Below the pieces are notes generated by a model, which worked only from the letters and a program-made list of their open reading frames with translations, searched no databases and had not been told where the DNA came from. A program made the position numbers and the translations under genes. This document shows positions 6,665 through 14,062 of a DNA stretch of 20,400 bases, piece by piece (the first letter of the stretch is position 1; each line of letters starts with the position of its first letter). The stretch comes from Deltaproteobacteria bacterium UBA6930 (GTDB lineage Bacteria; Myxococcota_A; UBA9160; UBA6930), in assembly GCA_002450755.1 (NCBI GenBank), contig DKAI01000002.1, positions 1-20,400 of the forward strand, read 5' to 3'.

Positions 6665-7869
6665 TTAATTTCCTTCTCATCCATTAAGCTTTTTGCCATA
6701 CATTGTCGAAACATAAACTCATGTCTCGCATTTGGGTCGGCATGTATTACTCTCATATTTGTCCATTCCGACTTCTCTTTATCATTACCACTCTCTTCAA
6801 TCATTTTTTTGTTTCGAATTGTCTGACTTTGCACGAACTCACCCATTACAGCCCTTCTCTGTCTGTCATAAAGGCTTAAGAGCTCCTGCGGGTTCTTGCC
6901 GTCTTTAATGATCGACTTCAATTTCCAAGATACGTTCCAAGCATCATGCAATCCACCGTTCATCCCAAAACCTCCTAAGGGATTGTTCAAATGAGCAGCA
7001 TCTCCAGCCAGAACGATCCTATTCCGATGCATGCTTTCAACAACCCGCTGATGGACCTGGTATATAGTTCTGTGATTTGTGTTAATTGGGATATTCAGAC
7101 CAGTTATTGCCTCAAACACGGAATCCGTAAAGGCATCAGACAAAATTTCCTCATCCGCCAAACTTTGCTCAACAGGCACGAGAACCCTCCAGGCGCTGGG
7201 AGCTTTGAGGAGAACAAACCAGTCGTTGGGGTCGGAAACATAATTTACAAAAGCGAGGTCTTCGAAAGTTTCATTAAGATCAAACGTAGTACTAAGGGTT
7301 AGAAATTTCTCTTCATAGGTAAACCCGGGAAACTTGAGTCCCAAACCATTTCTAATGACGCTGCCAGCCCCATCCGCACCGATCAAATAATCACCAACGA
7401 ATTTCTTAGAACCTCCCGGTGTTTCAGCGTAAACCGAAACCGAATCCGCCGTCTGCTTGACACTCTTCACAGAACAATCGAAAAAGATTTCAGATGAGTT
7501 CTCTGAGAAAAGTTTATTGGCGAGCATCTTTGAAAATTTATGCTGTTCACATTGGAGCCGGAATGGGTATTTCAAAATATCACTTAGTTCTCCCAGATCG
7601 AAAGCTAAAATCTCGTCATTAGAACGAATTCTGTACTGAAATACAGGCGCCTTCAAACCTAATGCAATAAGAGATGATGCGAGACCGATTTGATTGAGAT
7701 ACGAAAGCGTGGACGCATGGAACGTAGATGCTCTCATGTCAGTCTGGCCCTCGGTCTCCTTCTCCAAGACGATCGCTTCTATTCCTTGAATCGCAAGAAT
7801 ATATGCGGCAAATAACCCAACTGGACCTGCCCCCACAACCACTACTTGAGCACGGAATGTTTCCACCAA
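6661..7869 (-). CDS. FAD-dependent aromatic-type monooxygenase (class A flavoprotein hydroxylase)
   Basis: A 402-residue flavoprotein hydroxylase of the MhpA/PheA/UbiH-type superfamily. The dinucleotide fold GAGPVG (13-18) ends at Glu36, Arg46 follows in the MRAST loop, the DG motif is IGADGAG (163-169), and the GD motif is VLAGDAAHLNNPLGGFGMNGG near residue 290. These bind FAD and NAD(P)H. Such enzymes hydroxylate phenolic or related rings with O2. The start is ambiguous: a TTG at 7869 lies five bases after an AAGGAG site, and a GTG at 7866 follows directly. The thioredoxin-like C-terminal domain of long phenol hydroxylases is absent, consistent with the short form. Its product or substrate is probably linked to the coupled decarboxylase-fold protein and to the MFS transporter upstream on the same strand. 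Confidence 0.9.
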   Translation of the reverse strand: MVETFRAQVVVVGAGPVGLFAAYILAIQGIEAIVLEKETEGQTDMRASTFHASTLSYLNQIGLASSLIALGLKAPVFQYRIRSNDEILAFDLGELSDILKYPFRLQCEQHKFSKMLANKLFSENSSEIFFDCSVKSVKQTADSVSVYAETPGGSKKFVGDYLIGADGAGSVIRNGLGLKFPGFTYEEKFLTLSTTFDLNETFEDLAFVNYVSDPNDWFVLLKAPSAWRVLVPVEQSLADEEILSDAFTDSVFEAITGLNIPINTNHRTIYQVHQRVVESMHRNRIVLAGDAAHLNNPLGGFGMNGGLHDAWNVSWKLKSIIKDGKNPQELLSLYDRQRRAVMGEFVQSQTIRNKKMIEESGNDKEKSEWTNMRVIHADPNARHEFMFRQCMAKSLMDEKEIK

Positions 7870-7903
7870 TAAATCTCCTTACAACCGCACTTATTTAGGC
7901 ATC

Positions 7904-7917
7904 TGACCAAATTGACC
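7904..7917. repeat. Short direct repeat, candidate operator (TGACCAAATTGACC)
   Basis: TGACC occurs twice with a 9-bp period in the 97-bp gap between the MFS transporter gene and the downstream monooxygenase gene, about 35 bp before the monooxygenase start. Position and spacing would suit a regulator or activator site for the catabolic pair, but two 5-bp copies can arise by chance and no regulator gene is adjacent. Confidence 0.2.
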
Positions 7918-7966
7918 GGAGCCTGCCCTTTCTCTATGAGTAATTCACTATTTTTGAAAATTGATA

Positions 7967-9259
7967 CTAGATACTGCTATCGCCCCCACTTGAATCAAGC
8001 TCAGCTACATAATCAAAGTCTTCCACGATGTAACGACTTGCAATCCAAAAGTGGAGCGCGGACCATGTGTACATAACTCCCGAAACAATTACGAGGGCAT
8101 ATCGAAGAGAATCTGCACCGAATTTTGGAGCCAATTGATCGCTTAAAAATCCAGTTGTAACCGGACCGAACATTAAGCCTATTATGTTTAAAACAAAGTA
8201 AAGAACGGCTGCAGCAGTAACTCTCATCGCCATTGGTGCGAGACTTTGGCTCGCGGCAAGCAGAGGTCCTTGGTAGGCCTGTCCCAGAAGGCCAACGCAG
8301 AATAACATTCCAATACAGAGTTGGAGAGAAGCAGTGCTCCACCCGATTAACGAAAAAGGAATCTGAAGAATCATCGCAATCATGGGGACAAGAACGTAAG
8401 CCCGTCGATCAGTTCGAGCCCAAACGTCCGCTAGCTTCCCCCCCCAAAGTGTCGCAATTGCTCCGCCTACTCCAATAATCACTGCTGACACCATACCAAT
8501 TCGGGTAGGAGTCATGCTGTGACTTCGCTCGAGGACTGCCGGCAACATAAAAACGAAGGAATAACCAGCGAAGGCATAAAGACCTCCAGCGAAGGATAGA
8601 TGTCGAAATGATTTTCGGTTCCAAAGAAAGCCAAAAACATTTCTCAACGGAGGTAGCTGAGAAATTTCCCTCGGCGGTTCCCGTAGGGTAAAACGAACTA
8701 AGAGAGCCACGAGGACGCCAGGAATACCTACTACGAAAAAGGCAATTCGCCAGTCAAAAGCCTCTCGCAAGTACCCTCCCGAAAGATATCCGATGAGGAT
8801 GCCGACCGGAACACCAAGAGAAAAGACGGCAAGAGCCGTAGCTCTCTTTGCAGGTTCAACGTACTGACTTATCAACGAAATCGCTGGAGGACTTCCTCCT
8901 GCTTCACCTACACCTACACCTACTCGGTATGCTAATAGAACACCAAAACTCTTTGCCGTACCGCACAAAGCAGTCATTATGCTCCATATAGAAATACAAA
9001 TAGCCATTACGCCTCGACGAGAGTATCTATCGGCTAATCGACCAATCGGCACGCCTAGGGTGGCGTAAAAAAGACCAAACGCCGTACCGGACAAAAGACC
9101 CAGTTGAGTATCCGATAGGGAGAGTTCTTCTTTAATCGGTTGCAGTAAAATTGCCAAAATTTGACGATCTATAAAGTTAACCGTGTAGACCACAAAGCAG
9201 AGGCCTACTGCATACCGAACATAGGCGTCTGAGTATTCAACCTTTTGATTCTCGGCCAT
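7967..9259 (-). CDS. MFS transporter (spinster-like family)
   Basis: A 430-residue major facilitator with about 12 hydrophobic segments. The first helix segment with VNFIDRQILAILLQPIKEEL and the loop GRLADRYSRRGVM between helices 2 and 3 match the spinster-like/organic-anion MFS group common in catabolic clusters. VGVGEAGGSPPAISLI is the conserved helix-4 signature. It lies 97 bp upstream of the monooxygenase gene on the same strand and is a good candidate for uptake of the substrate processed by the monooxygenase and decarboxylase-fold protein. Its ATG follows AAGGGG and AGGA elements; the spacing to either is not ideal. It is an inner-membrane protein. The substrate cannot be read from sequence; an organic acid or aromatic acid fits the neighbours. 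Confidence 0.92.
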   Translation of the reverse strand: MAENQKVEYSDAYVRYAVGLCFVVYTVNFIDRQILAILLQPIKEELSLSDTQLGLLSGTAFGLFYATLGVPIGRLADRYSRRGVMAICISIWSIMTALCGTAKSFGVLLAYRVGVGVGEAGGSPPAISLISQYVEPAKRATALAVFSLGVPVGILIGYLSGGYLREAFDWRIAFFVVGIPGVLVALLVRFTLREPPREISQLPPLRNVFGFLWNRKSFRHLSFAGGLYAFAGYSFVFMLPAVLERSHSMTPTRIGMVSAVIIGVGGAIATLWGGKLADVWARTDRRAYVLVPMIAMILQIPFSLIGWSTASLQLCIGMLFCVGLLGQAYQGPLLAASQSLAPMAMRVTAAAVLYFVLNIIGLMFGPVTTGFLSDQLAPKFGADSLRYALVIVSGVMYTWSALHFWIASRYIVEDFDYVAELDSSGGDSSI

Positions 9260-9351
9260 ATTCCTAGACCCCTTTGAAACGAAGAAAAGCTTTTATTGAG
9301 ACTCTAGAATATCATCTAAGCAAAACTTAGGATCAAAATCGAGGTAAAGAA

Positions 9352-9975
9352 ATGGATATCATTACTGGTGAAGACGGAATTGCCCGCTGCTGGTGGGGTG
9401 CCAGTACCCCGGACTACTGCGTTTATCACGATGAGGAATGGGGAACTCCAGTTAGAAACGATAAAAGGCTTTTTGAGAAGATCTGTCTCGAAGGGTTTCA
9501 ATCGGGACTTTCGTGGTTAACGGTCCTTCGCAAAAGAGAGAACTTTCGCAAGGTATTTAAAGATTTTGACTTTGAAAAGGTTGCACGCTTTAACTCCCGA
9601 AGTATAGATCGACTACTAAAGGACACCTCTATTATTCGTCATAGAGGAAAGATCGAATCCACAATCAATAATGCGAAAAAAGCCTGTCAACTTGCCCAAG
9701 ATTGGGGATCTCTCTCCGCATATTTTTGGTCTTTTGAACCGTCTAAACATGATCGTCCATCCAGTTTTTCGAAGAAAGAACTAAACAAATGGACCGAGAG
9801 CGAGACTTCACGCCGTCTCTCCAAGGACCTCCGAAAACGTGGCTGGAAATTTGTGGGCGCCACGACAAGTTATGCCTTTATGCAAGCTATGGGACTGGTA
9901 AATGATCACGTAGAGGGGTGTGATCGAAGACAAGATTGTGCCGAACTTAGAGAACGGTTTATTGTGCCTAAATGA
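9352..9975 (+). CDS. tag: DNA-3-methyladenine glycosylase I
   Basis: A 207-residue Tag glycosylase that excises 3-methyladenine from alkylated DNA. The zinc site is fully recognisable: Cys13 and His26 are 13 residues apart, and His186 and Cys190 (HVEGC) are 4 apart, the spacing of Cys4/His17/His175/Cys179 in E. coli Tag. RCWW, YHDEEWGTPV and EGFQSGLSWLTVLRKRENFR (catalytic/helix-hairpin region) are family signatures. It is about 20 residues longer than E. coli Tag because of a short N-terminal extension and an insert. A GAGGT site lies six bases before the ATG. It is a single gene, divergent from the MFS transporter across 92 bp and convergent with the transaminase, whose stop is only 9 bp away. 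Confidence 0.95.
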   Translation: MDIITGEDGIARCWWGASTPDYCVYHDEEWGTPVRNDKRLFEKICLEGFQSGLSWLTVLRKRENFRKVFKDFDFEKVARFNSRSIDRLLKDTSIIRHRGKIESTINNAKKACQLAQDWGSLSAYFWSFEPSKHDRPSSFSKKELNKWTESETSRRLSKDLRKRGWKFVGATTSYAFMQAMGLVNDHVEGCDRRQDCAELRERFIVPK

Positions 9976-9984
9976 AAAATAGAC

Positions 9985-10887
9985 CTAGTTGTAATCTACC
10001 TTGGAACTAAAACGGTCGTCCTCATGAGCCTCCCAGTATCGTTTGTGGAGAAGCTGCGTCAATCGTCCGGGCAACCCTTTTCCGATGGAAATACCATCCA
10101 GCACAGTCATCGGCATGACGCCACCCGCCGTTGAAGTCGCGAAAATTTCGTCAGATGAACGAGCTAGTTCAATTGAAAGATCTTCAACCCTCGTTGAAAT
10201 TCCTTCATTCCTTGCCAATTCAATCACGGTCTTCCGAGTTATACCCTCCAGCACACCACTTGGAGGAGTCCAAAGTTCGTTTCGGTAAACAGTAAAAACG
10301 TTAAACCCGGGACCTTCTGTAAGGCACCCCTTTTGATTCGGCAACACAACGTACTCGCCACCTCGATCGTAAGCCTCTAAAAGTCCCCTCGTGAGATCAG
10401 CCCAATGAAAATTTTTGACAGTTGGGTCCACCGAGGACTCTGGGATGCGGATCGTGTCCCGAGCGATAATGAGATGCCCTCCTTTTTTTTGCTTTTCGAT
10501 TGACTGAATCCAAACATAAGGAATCGCGTAAGCGTAAAAACAATTGTCGTACGTTCTGGGATCTCGGCTTCCAGCCTGCGGGACCCCACGCGTAACAATC
10601 ATCTCGACGTAAGCTTCTCGAAGGCCTGAACGACGAACGCACTCAAAAAGGACTTGTCGAATTGAAGGGAGGTCAATCGAAGGTGACATTTTAAGAGCCT
10701 TCCAGGCTCTCTCGAAACGTTTGAGGTGCTCCTCTAAGCGAAAAAATCTTCCTTTCCAAACACCCACCACGTCGTAAGTAGCATCCGATTTACTAAACCC
10801 AACGTCCAGAATAGGTATGGAGGCGGCTGCAATCGGTACGAAAGCCCCGTTGATATAAGCGCAACCTTCCTCGTATTCTCTGGTAAT
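9985..10887 (-). CDS. Fold-IV PLP transaminase, (R)-amine transaminase-like, probable ATT start
   Basis: The protein is 300 residues if translation starts at ATT (10887-10885), the start I prefer. The first GTG lies at codon 40 (10770), but the 39 upstream codons read AYINGAFVPIAAASIPILD then VGFSKSDATYDVVGVWKG, the standard N-terminus of this family, so they must be coding. An in-frame TAG six codons before the ATT and the lack of any ATG, GTG or TTG between leave ATT as the start, with AAGGAG seven bases upstream. PLP Lys158 (PTVKNFHWADL), Glu191 (LTEGPGFN) and the TAGG phosphate loop are present. FVPIA, YDVVGVWKGRFFRLEEH and IVTRG resemble, from memory, fungal (R)-selective amine transaminases more than branched-chain or D-amino-acid transaminases. 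Last gene of a three-gene minus-strand run. Confidence 0.85.
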   Translation of the reverse strand: MTREYEEGCAYINGAFVPIAAASIPILDVGFSKSDATYDVVGVWKGRFFRLEEHLKRFERAWKALKMSPSIDLPSIRQVLFECVRRSGLREAYVEMIVTRGVPQAGSRDPRTYDNCFYAYAIPYVWIQSIEKQKKGGHLIIARDTIRIPESSVDPTVKNFHWADLTRGLLEAYDRGGEYVVLPNQKGCLTEGPGFNVFTVYRNELWTPPSGVLEGITRKTVIELARNEGISTRVEDLSIELARSSDEIFATSTAGGVMPMTVLDGISIGKGLPGRLTQLLHKRYWEAHEDDRFSSKVDYN

Positions 10888-10894
10888 TGCCCCT

Positions 10895-10900
10895 CTCCTT
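10895..10900 (-). promoter_or_regulatory. Shine-Dalgarno AAGGAG deciding an ATT start
   Basis: On the minus strand AAGGAG (10900 to 10895) is followed by the seven bases AGGGGCA and then ATT at 10887. This is optimal spacing for initiation at the ATT and for no other plausible codon in the frame. It is the main evidence that the transaminase begins here. Confidence 0.7.
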
Positions 10901-10934
10901 CCCTAAACGAAGTCGCAAAATCTTTCCTTTCGCG

Positions 10935-11783
10935 TTAAGACGACAAAAGGTCTCCATATTCGTCGAGCTTCTTAAGTGCCTTATCTCGGCCAATTTGTGG
11001 GAGTGGTAAGACCGCACGCGTGACTCCCAACTCTGCAAGAGATTCCAACGCATCCGGCTTCGCTTTGGCGCCAAACACACCAAGACTCAATGTCTTTGGA
11101 TCACGCCCGACATCAGCGCATGCCGATGAAAGTTTCTCAAGCCCCCCCTTAATATCATGCGCTCCGCCGATGGGCATCCATCCATCACAAAACTCTGCGG
11201 TATGGGCCATCGCACGAGAGTCGCCTGCTGAACCCATCAGGATGGGAGGATGTGGCTTTTGTACTGGTTTAGGCCAAGCCCAACTCTCATCAAACTGGAT
11301 ATGGTCGCCCGAAAAACTTGCCTCTTCTTTTGTCCAAAGTTCTTTCATCAACAGAATATTTTCGCGGAGAATGCTCCTTCGCTCTTTAAAGTTGAGTTTA
11401 TGATTGGCCATTTCTTCTCGGCACCATCCATAGCCAACTCCCAAGAGGACGCGACCTTTTGATATGTAATCAAGAGTGGCAACCTCTTTGGCCAACCAGA
11501 TTGGATCGCGTTGGGCCACAAGCGTTATGCCCGTTCCAAGTAAGATTTTTTCTGTTACGGCCGCACAAGCACCTAGAGCGACAAACTGATCGTGGGCACG
11601 CCAATACTCTTCTGGCAAATCTGGCATTCCTTTGAAACCACCCCAAGGCGTAGCGCGACTCGTAGGTATATGACTGTGTTCCGGAAACCAAAGTGATTCG
11701 AAACCCCTCGCCTCAACTTCTTTGGCCAACTCAATAGGCTGAATCGATTTATCTGTAGGAAAGATCATTATGCCAATATTCAC
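10935..11783 (-). CDS. LLM-class flavin/F420-dependent oxidoreductase (luciferase-like)
   Basis: A 282-residue luciferase-like TIM-barrel protein. Typical segments are an N-terminal MNIGIMIFPT strand, ELAKEVEARGFESLWFPEH, TGITLVAQRDPIWLAKEVATLD, GRVLLGVGYGWCREE, the RRSILRENILLMKELW helix, and HPPILMGSAGDSRAMAHTAEFCDGW. Members of this family use F420 or FMN to oxidise or oxygenate small substrates. They are often annotated as F420-dependent, but the cofactor cannot be read reliably from sequence. The start is GTG at 11783, six bases after GAGGAG. It lies 47 bp upstream of the transaminase and 96 bp downstream of the NahK-like kinase on the same strand, so an operon is likely. No F420 biosynthesis gene is in the window. 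Confidence 0.92.
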   Translation of the reverse strand: MNIGIMIFPTDKSIQPIELAKEVEARGFESLWFPEHSHIPTSRATPWGGFKGMPDLPEEYWRAHDQFVALGACAAVTEKILLGTGITLVAQRDPIWLAKEVATLDYISKGRVLLGVGYGWCREEMANHKLNFKERRSILRENILLMKELWTKEEASFSGDHIQFDESWAWPKPVQKPHPPILMGSAGDSRAMAHTAEFCDGWMPIGGAHDIKGGLEKLSSACADVGRDPKTLSLGVFGAKAKPDALESLAELGVTRAVLPLPQIGRDKALKKLDEYGDLLSS

Positions 11784-11879
11784 AAAAAACTCCTCACCTT
11801 AAGAACCCACCATACTCAGCAACTTATGCGAGAAAAACGGGCAAACCATATTAACAGGATAAGACACCTAATTGGAACA

Positions 11880-12926
11880 TTACACTCCTAGAATCCGGGC
11901 CATTTCAGATCGATTCAAACGAGCTTCCTTGAATAAACTCCACTGGGCTTTTGCGCGCGCCAGGTTATGTTCGCCTCTTCGGGCATAACGTTCGCTGTCC
12001 CAATCCCAATAGCGTTCCCGCAAAATATCTGCTGCAAAACGAATAGCCAGTTCGAGACTAACTCTTTCAATTCCGTACGAGAGCGATATGAGCTCATTTT
12101 TTTCAAGATCAATACCTTCTACTGAAAAATACCCCTCCAGCGCTGCCTCGAAATGTTCGAGGCTAATATGGGCCTCTTCGGAATCGTCAGTCCCCAAGCT
12201 GCACCAGGATCGCCAAGCGTCGCCAAGTTCGACAAACAATGGACGCCTACCAACCGTGTCGAGATCGATCAAGGAATAACCTACAGGTTTCGCTTCAGTT
12301 CCTCGAAACAAAAGATTATTAAACTTTAAATCCCCGTGACTAACGCGAGATCGAAGGCTTCCCAATTTCTCCCACTCCGGAGATTCATCAAGCAGGTGCG
12401 CCGCAAGGTTCGAGGCTTCTTCAAAAAGCACATGGCCACCATGCGTCTTTATTACGTCAATCAAGTCTTTCCTGTGAGCCTCCCAATCATGAAAAGGAAA
12501 CCCAAGAGGTCGAAGAGGATCGTTGAAGTCATTTAGTGAAAGGTGAAACCGAGCTACAAGCCGTCCTGCCTCCTCGGCTAATGACTTCGAGTTGCAACTC
12601 TGATAGGAAGTACCCGCAATGTGCGTCATCAAACGCCAGGAACCATCGGAACCGAGAGCCGAAGTCAACGAGCCTCGATTATTTGGTATCAAACGAAGTG
12701 TAGGAACGCCCCTTTGAGCCAAAAAGGTAGTTACTCTCTCAATATTTTCTTGTATTTGCTCGCTAAAATCTGGATGAATCTGCTGGAGCACGGCTCGTCC
12801 GCCGTCATGCTTAACTAGAAAGGTTTGATGAATCAGACCCTGTTTAATCTCTTCTACTTCTAAAGATCCCTTTAACTCATAAGAACTAAGAGCTTTATTA
12901 AGGCTATCATTCAAAGGGTTCATCAC
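11880..12926 (-). CDS. APH-fold kinase resembling N-acetylhexosamine kinase (NahK-like)
   Basis: A 348-residue aminoglycoside-phosphotransferase-fold kinase. The N-terminal segment GLIHQTFLVKHDGGRAVLQQI followed by ENIERVTTFLAQRGVP matches the NahK/mucin-desulfatase group. The catalytic loop SHGDLKFNN has His197, Asp199 and Asn204, and Asp221 in LIDLDTVG is the Mg2+ ligand, so it should be an active kinase. The true NahK substrate is N-acetylhexosamine; no hexosamine genes are nearby, so substrate identity is open. The start is either GTG at 12926 or the adjacent ATG at 12923. GAGAGG from an inverted repeat lies immediately upstream, which is closer than usual. It is divergent from the UPF0462 gene with only 20 bp between them and is the first gene of a minus-strand run. 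Confidence 0.85.
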   Translation of the reverse strand: MMNPLNDSLNKALSSYELKGSLEVEEIKQGLIHQTFLVKHDGGRAVLQQIHPDFSEQIQENIERVTTFLAQRGVPTLRLIPNNRGSLTSALGSDGSWRLMTHIAGTSYQSCNSKSLAEEAGRLVARFHLSLNDFNDPLRPLGFPFHDWEAHRKDLIDVIKTHGGHVLFEEASNLAAHLLDESPEWEKLGSLRSRVSHGDLKFNNLLFRGTEAKPVGYSLIDLDTVGRRPLFVELGDAWRSWCSLGTDDSEEAHISLEHFEAALEGYFSVEGIDLEKNELISLSYGIERVSLELAIRFAADILRERYWDWDSERYARRGEHNLARAKAQWSLFKEARLNRSEMARILGV

Positions 12927-12942
12927 CTCTCACCCTGAGAGG
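12926..12942. promoter_or_regulatory. Perfect 7-bp inverted repeat giving SD sequences to two divergent genes
   Basis: CCTCTCA (12926-12932), a CCC spacer, and TGAGAGG (12936-12942) form a perfect palindrome. The right arm is the Shine-Dalgarno of the plus-strand GTG at 12947. The left arm, read on the minus strand, provides GAGAGG directly before the GTG/ATG of the NahK-like kinase. The gap is too short to hold two promoters. Confidence 0.6.
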
Positions 12943-12946
12943 AACC

Positions 12947-13468
12947 GTGAAAAAGAGTCACGAACTTGTCATAGATCAAACGTGGGACGGGAAGAAGATT
13001 CCTATGTCGGAAATGACGTATATTCGTTTCTCCGAAGATTCGCAGGTCCTTGCAATAACTGCGGAAGGGCCCTTCCACAATGATCCCCTTCCAATGGTAG
13101 CCCCAGGGCCCACTCCAAAACTCTGGGAGTACGAGGTCACGGAACTCTTCTTGCTCGGTGCCGATGGAAGTTATGTAGAAATTGAAATCGGTCCCGCAGG
13201 CCACTACCTAATTCTCATCCTTTCTGAATACCGAAGGCCAAAAACCACCGTAGACCCTCTATGGATCGAAACTATCACTAAAAGTGACCGCTTTAAAGCG
13301 TCTCTACATCTTCCGATGAGCAAGATGCCCAAACGGCCTTGGAGAGCCAACGCTTACGCTATTCACGGTACAGGAAATTACAGAAAGTACCTTGCCTGCC
13401 ACGGAATAAACGCGCCAGACGTGCAAGCTCCCGATTTCCACCGGCTCTCATCCTTTAAGCCAGTCTAG
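12947..13468 (+). CDS. UPF0462 (C4orf33-like) protein
   Basis: A 173-residue protein that I recognise as a bacterial member of UPF0462, the family of human C4orf33. Shared signatures are TWDG near the N-terminus, FHNDP (43-47), LWEYEVTELF (59-68), EIEIGPAGHYLIL (78-90), NAYAIHG (135-141) and PDFHRL (162-167). The fold is expected to be a DOMON/CBM9-like beta sandwich, and no signal peptide is present, so it is cytoplasmic. The function is unknown in any organism as far as I know. The start is GTG at 12947 with GAGAGG four bases upstream. It is divergent from the kinase and ends 4 bp from the convergent arfB stop. Confidence 0.85.
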   Translation: MKKSHELVIDQTWDGKKIPMSEMTYIRFSEDSQVLAITAEGPFHNDPLPMVAPGPTPKLWEYEVTELFLLGADGSYVEIEIGPAGHYLILILSEYRRPKTTVDPLWIETITKSDRFKASLHLPMSKMPKRPWRANAYAIHGTGNYRKYLACHGINAPDVQAPDFHRLSSFKPV

Positions 13469-13472
13469 TCGA

Positions 13473-13901
13473 TCATGAAAACTCATCCTTCTCCGGAGAC
13501 CTTCTGAGTCGCTTTTGGTCTGCTTTACGCTTTTTCGTACCTAGGCGACGTTCTTTGGACGCCCGAGTTGGGCGAGTGGGCACTCTTTTTTTCGGAGAAA
13601 CCGAAACGGAAAGAATCATTTCCCTCAGACGGCTGAGACAGTCTGCAACATTTTTCCCTTGATCCCGAAAACGTTGAGAGTGGAGGACAAAATCACCTTT
13701 TTGACTGATGCGTCGATTGTACTTCTTACGAAAGCGCTCCTTGACCGAATGGGGGAGACTGTGGGTCGCCGTTACATTCCAACGGAGGCTTGCTCGCGTG
13801 TTGGTTTTATTTACATTTTGCCCACCTGGACCACCGCTTCGAGAAAATTCGAATTCTAACTCGCGAAGAGGGATGCTGATTCTATCGTTTACATCCAGCA
13901 T
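13473..13901 (-). CDS. arfB: Alternative ribosome-rescue factor ArfB (peptidyl-tRNA hydrolase, YaeJ)
   Basis: A 142-residue stop-codon-independent release factor. The catalytic loop SRSGGPGGQNVNKT carries the GGQ at residues 26-28, which hydrolyses peptidyl-tRNA in ribosomes stalled on truncated mRNA. The C-terminal 35-40 residues are rich in Lys and Arg (KERRLGTKKRKADQKRLRR), the tail that enters the empty mRNA channel. Length and architecture match E. coli ArfB. The ATG at 13901 has GGAG seven bases upstream. It is a single gene, convergent with the UPF0462 gene and divergent from the AttH-like operon. Confidence 0.95.
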   Translation of the reverse strand: MLDVNDRISIPLRELEFEFSRSGGPGGQNVNKTNTRASLRWNVTATHSLPHSVKERFRKKYNRRISQKGDFVLHSQRFRDQGKNVADCLSRLREMILSVSVSPKKRVPTRPTRASKERRLGTKKRKADQKRLRRSPEKDEFS

Positions 13902-14062
13902 AAAAATGCTCCAAGAACGCGATTTAACTAAACCGTCTCAAAGACACGGAAGAGTGGTCGTTAGCGAAACAAACTCTCATCCTGCAACCATTTTGGTTAT
14001 GCTACCGCACGCAAATAAAAAGATCTGATGAATCCCAAAAGTCTAATTGGAGAGAATTGCTA
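13902..14062. other. 161-bp divergent gap between arfB and the AttH-like operon
   Basis: The longest complete intergenic stretch in the window. It holds the arfB ribosome site and the GGAGAG site of the plus-strand gene. I see no convincing sigma70 pair, terminator or repeat in it, although promoters in both directions are expected here. Confidence 0.5.

Noticed and set aside
9286..9295. AAAAGCTTTT palindrome in the MFS/tag divergent gap
   Set aside because: An A/T-rich 10-bp palindrome is too common to call an operator without conservation.
12923..13204. Minus-strand frame of 93 codons overlapping the UPF0462 gene and reaching the kinase start
   Set aside because: It runs antisense to a conserved gene and has no ribosome site or recognisable motif.
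13708..14028. Plus-strand frame of 106 codons opposite arfB and its upstream gap
   Set aside because: Most of it is antisense to arfB, and the rest shows no conserved pattern.
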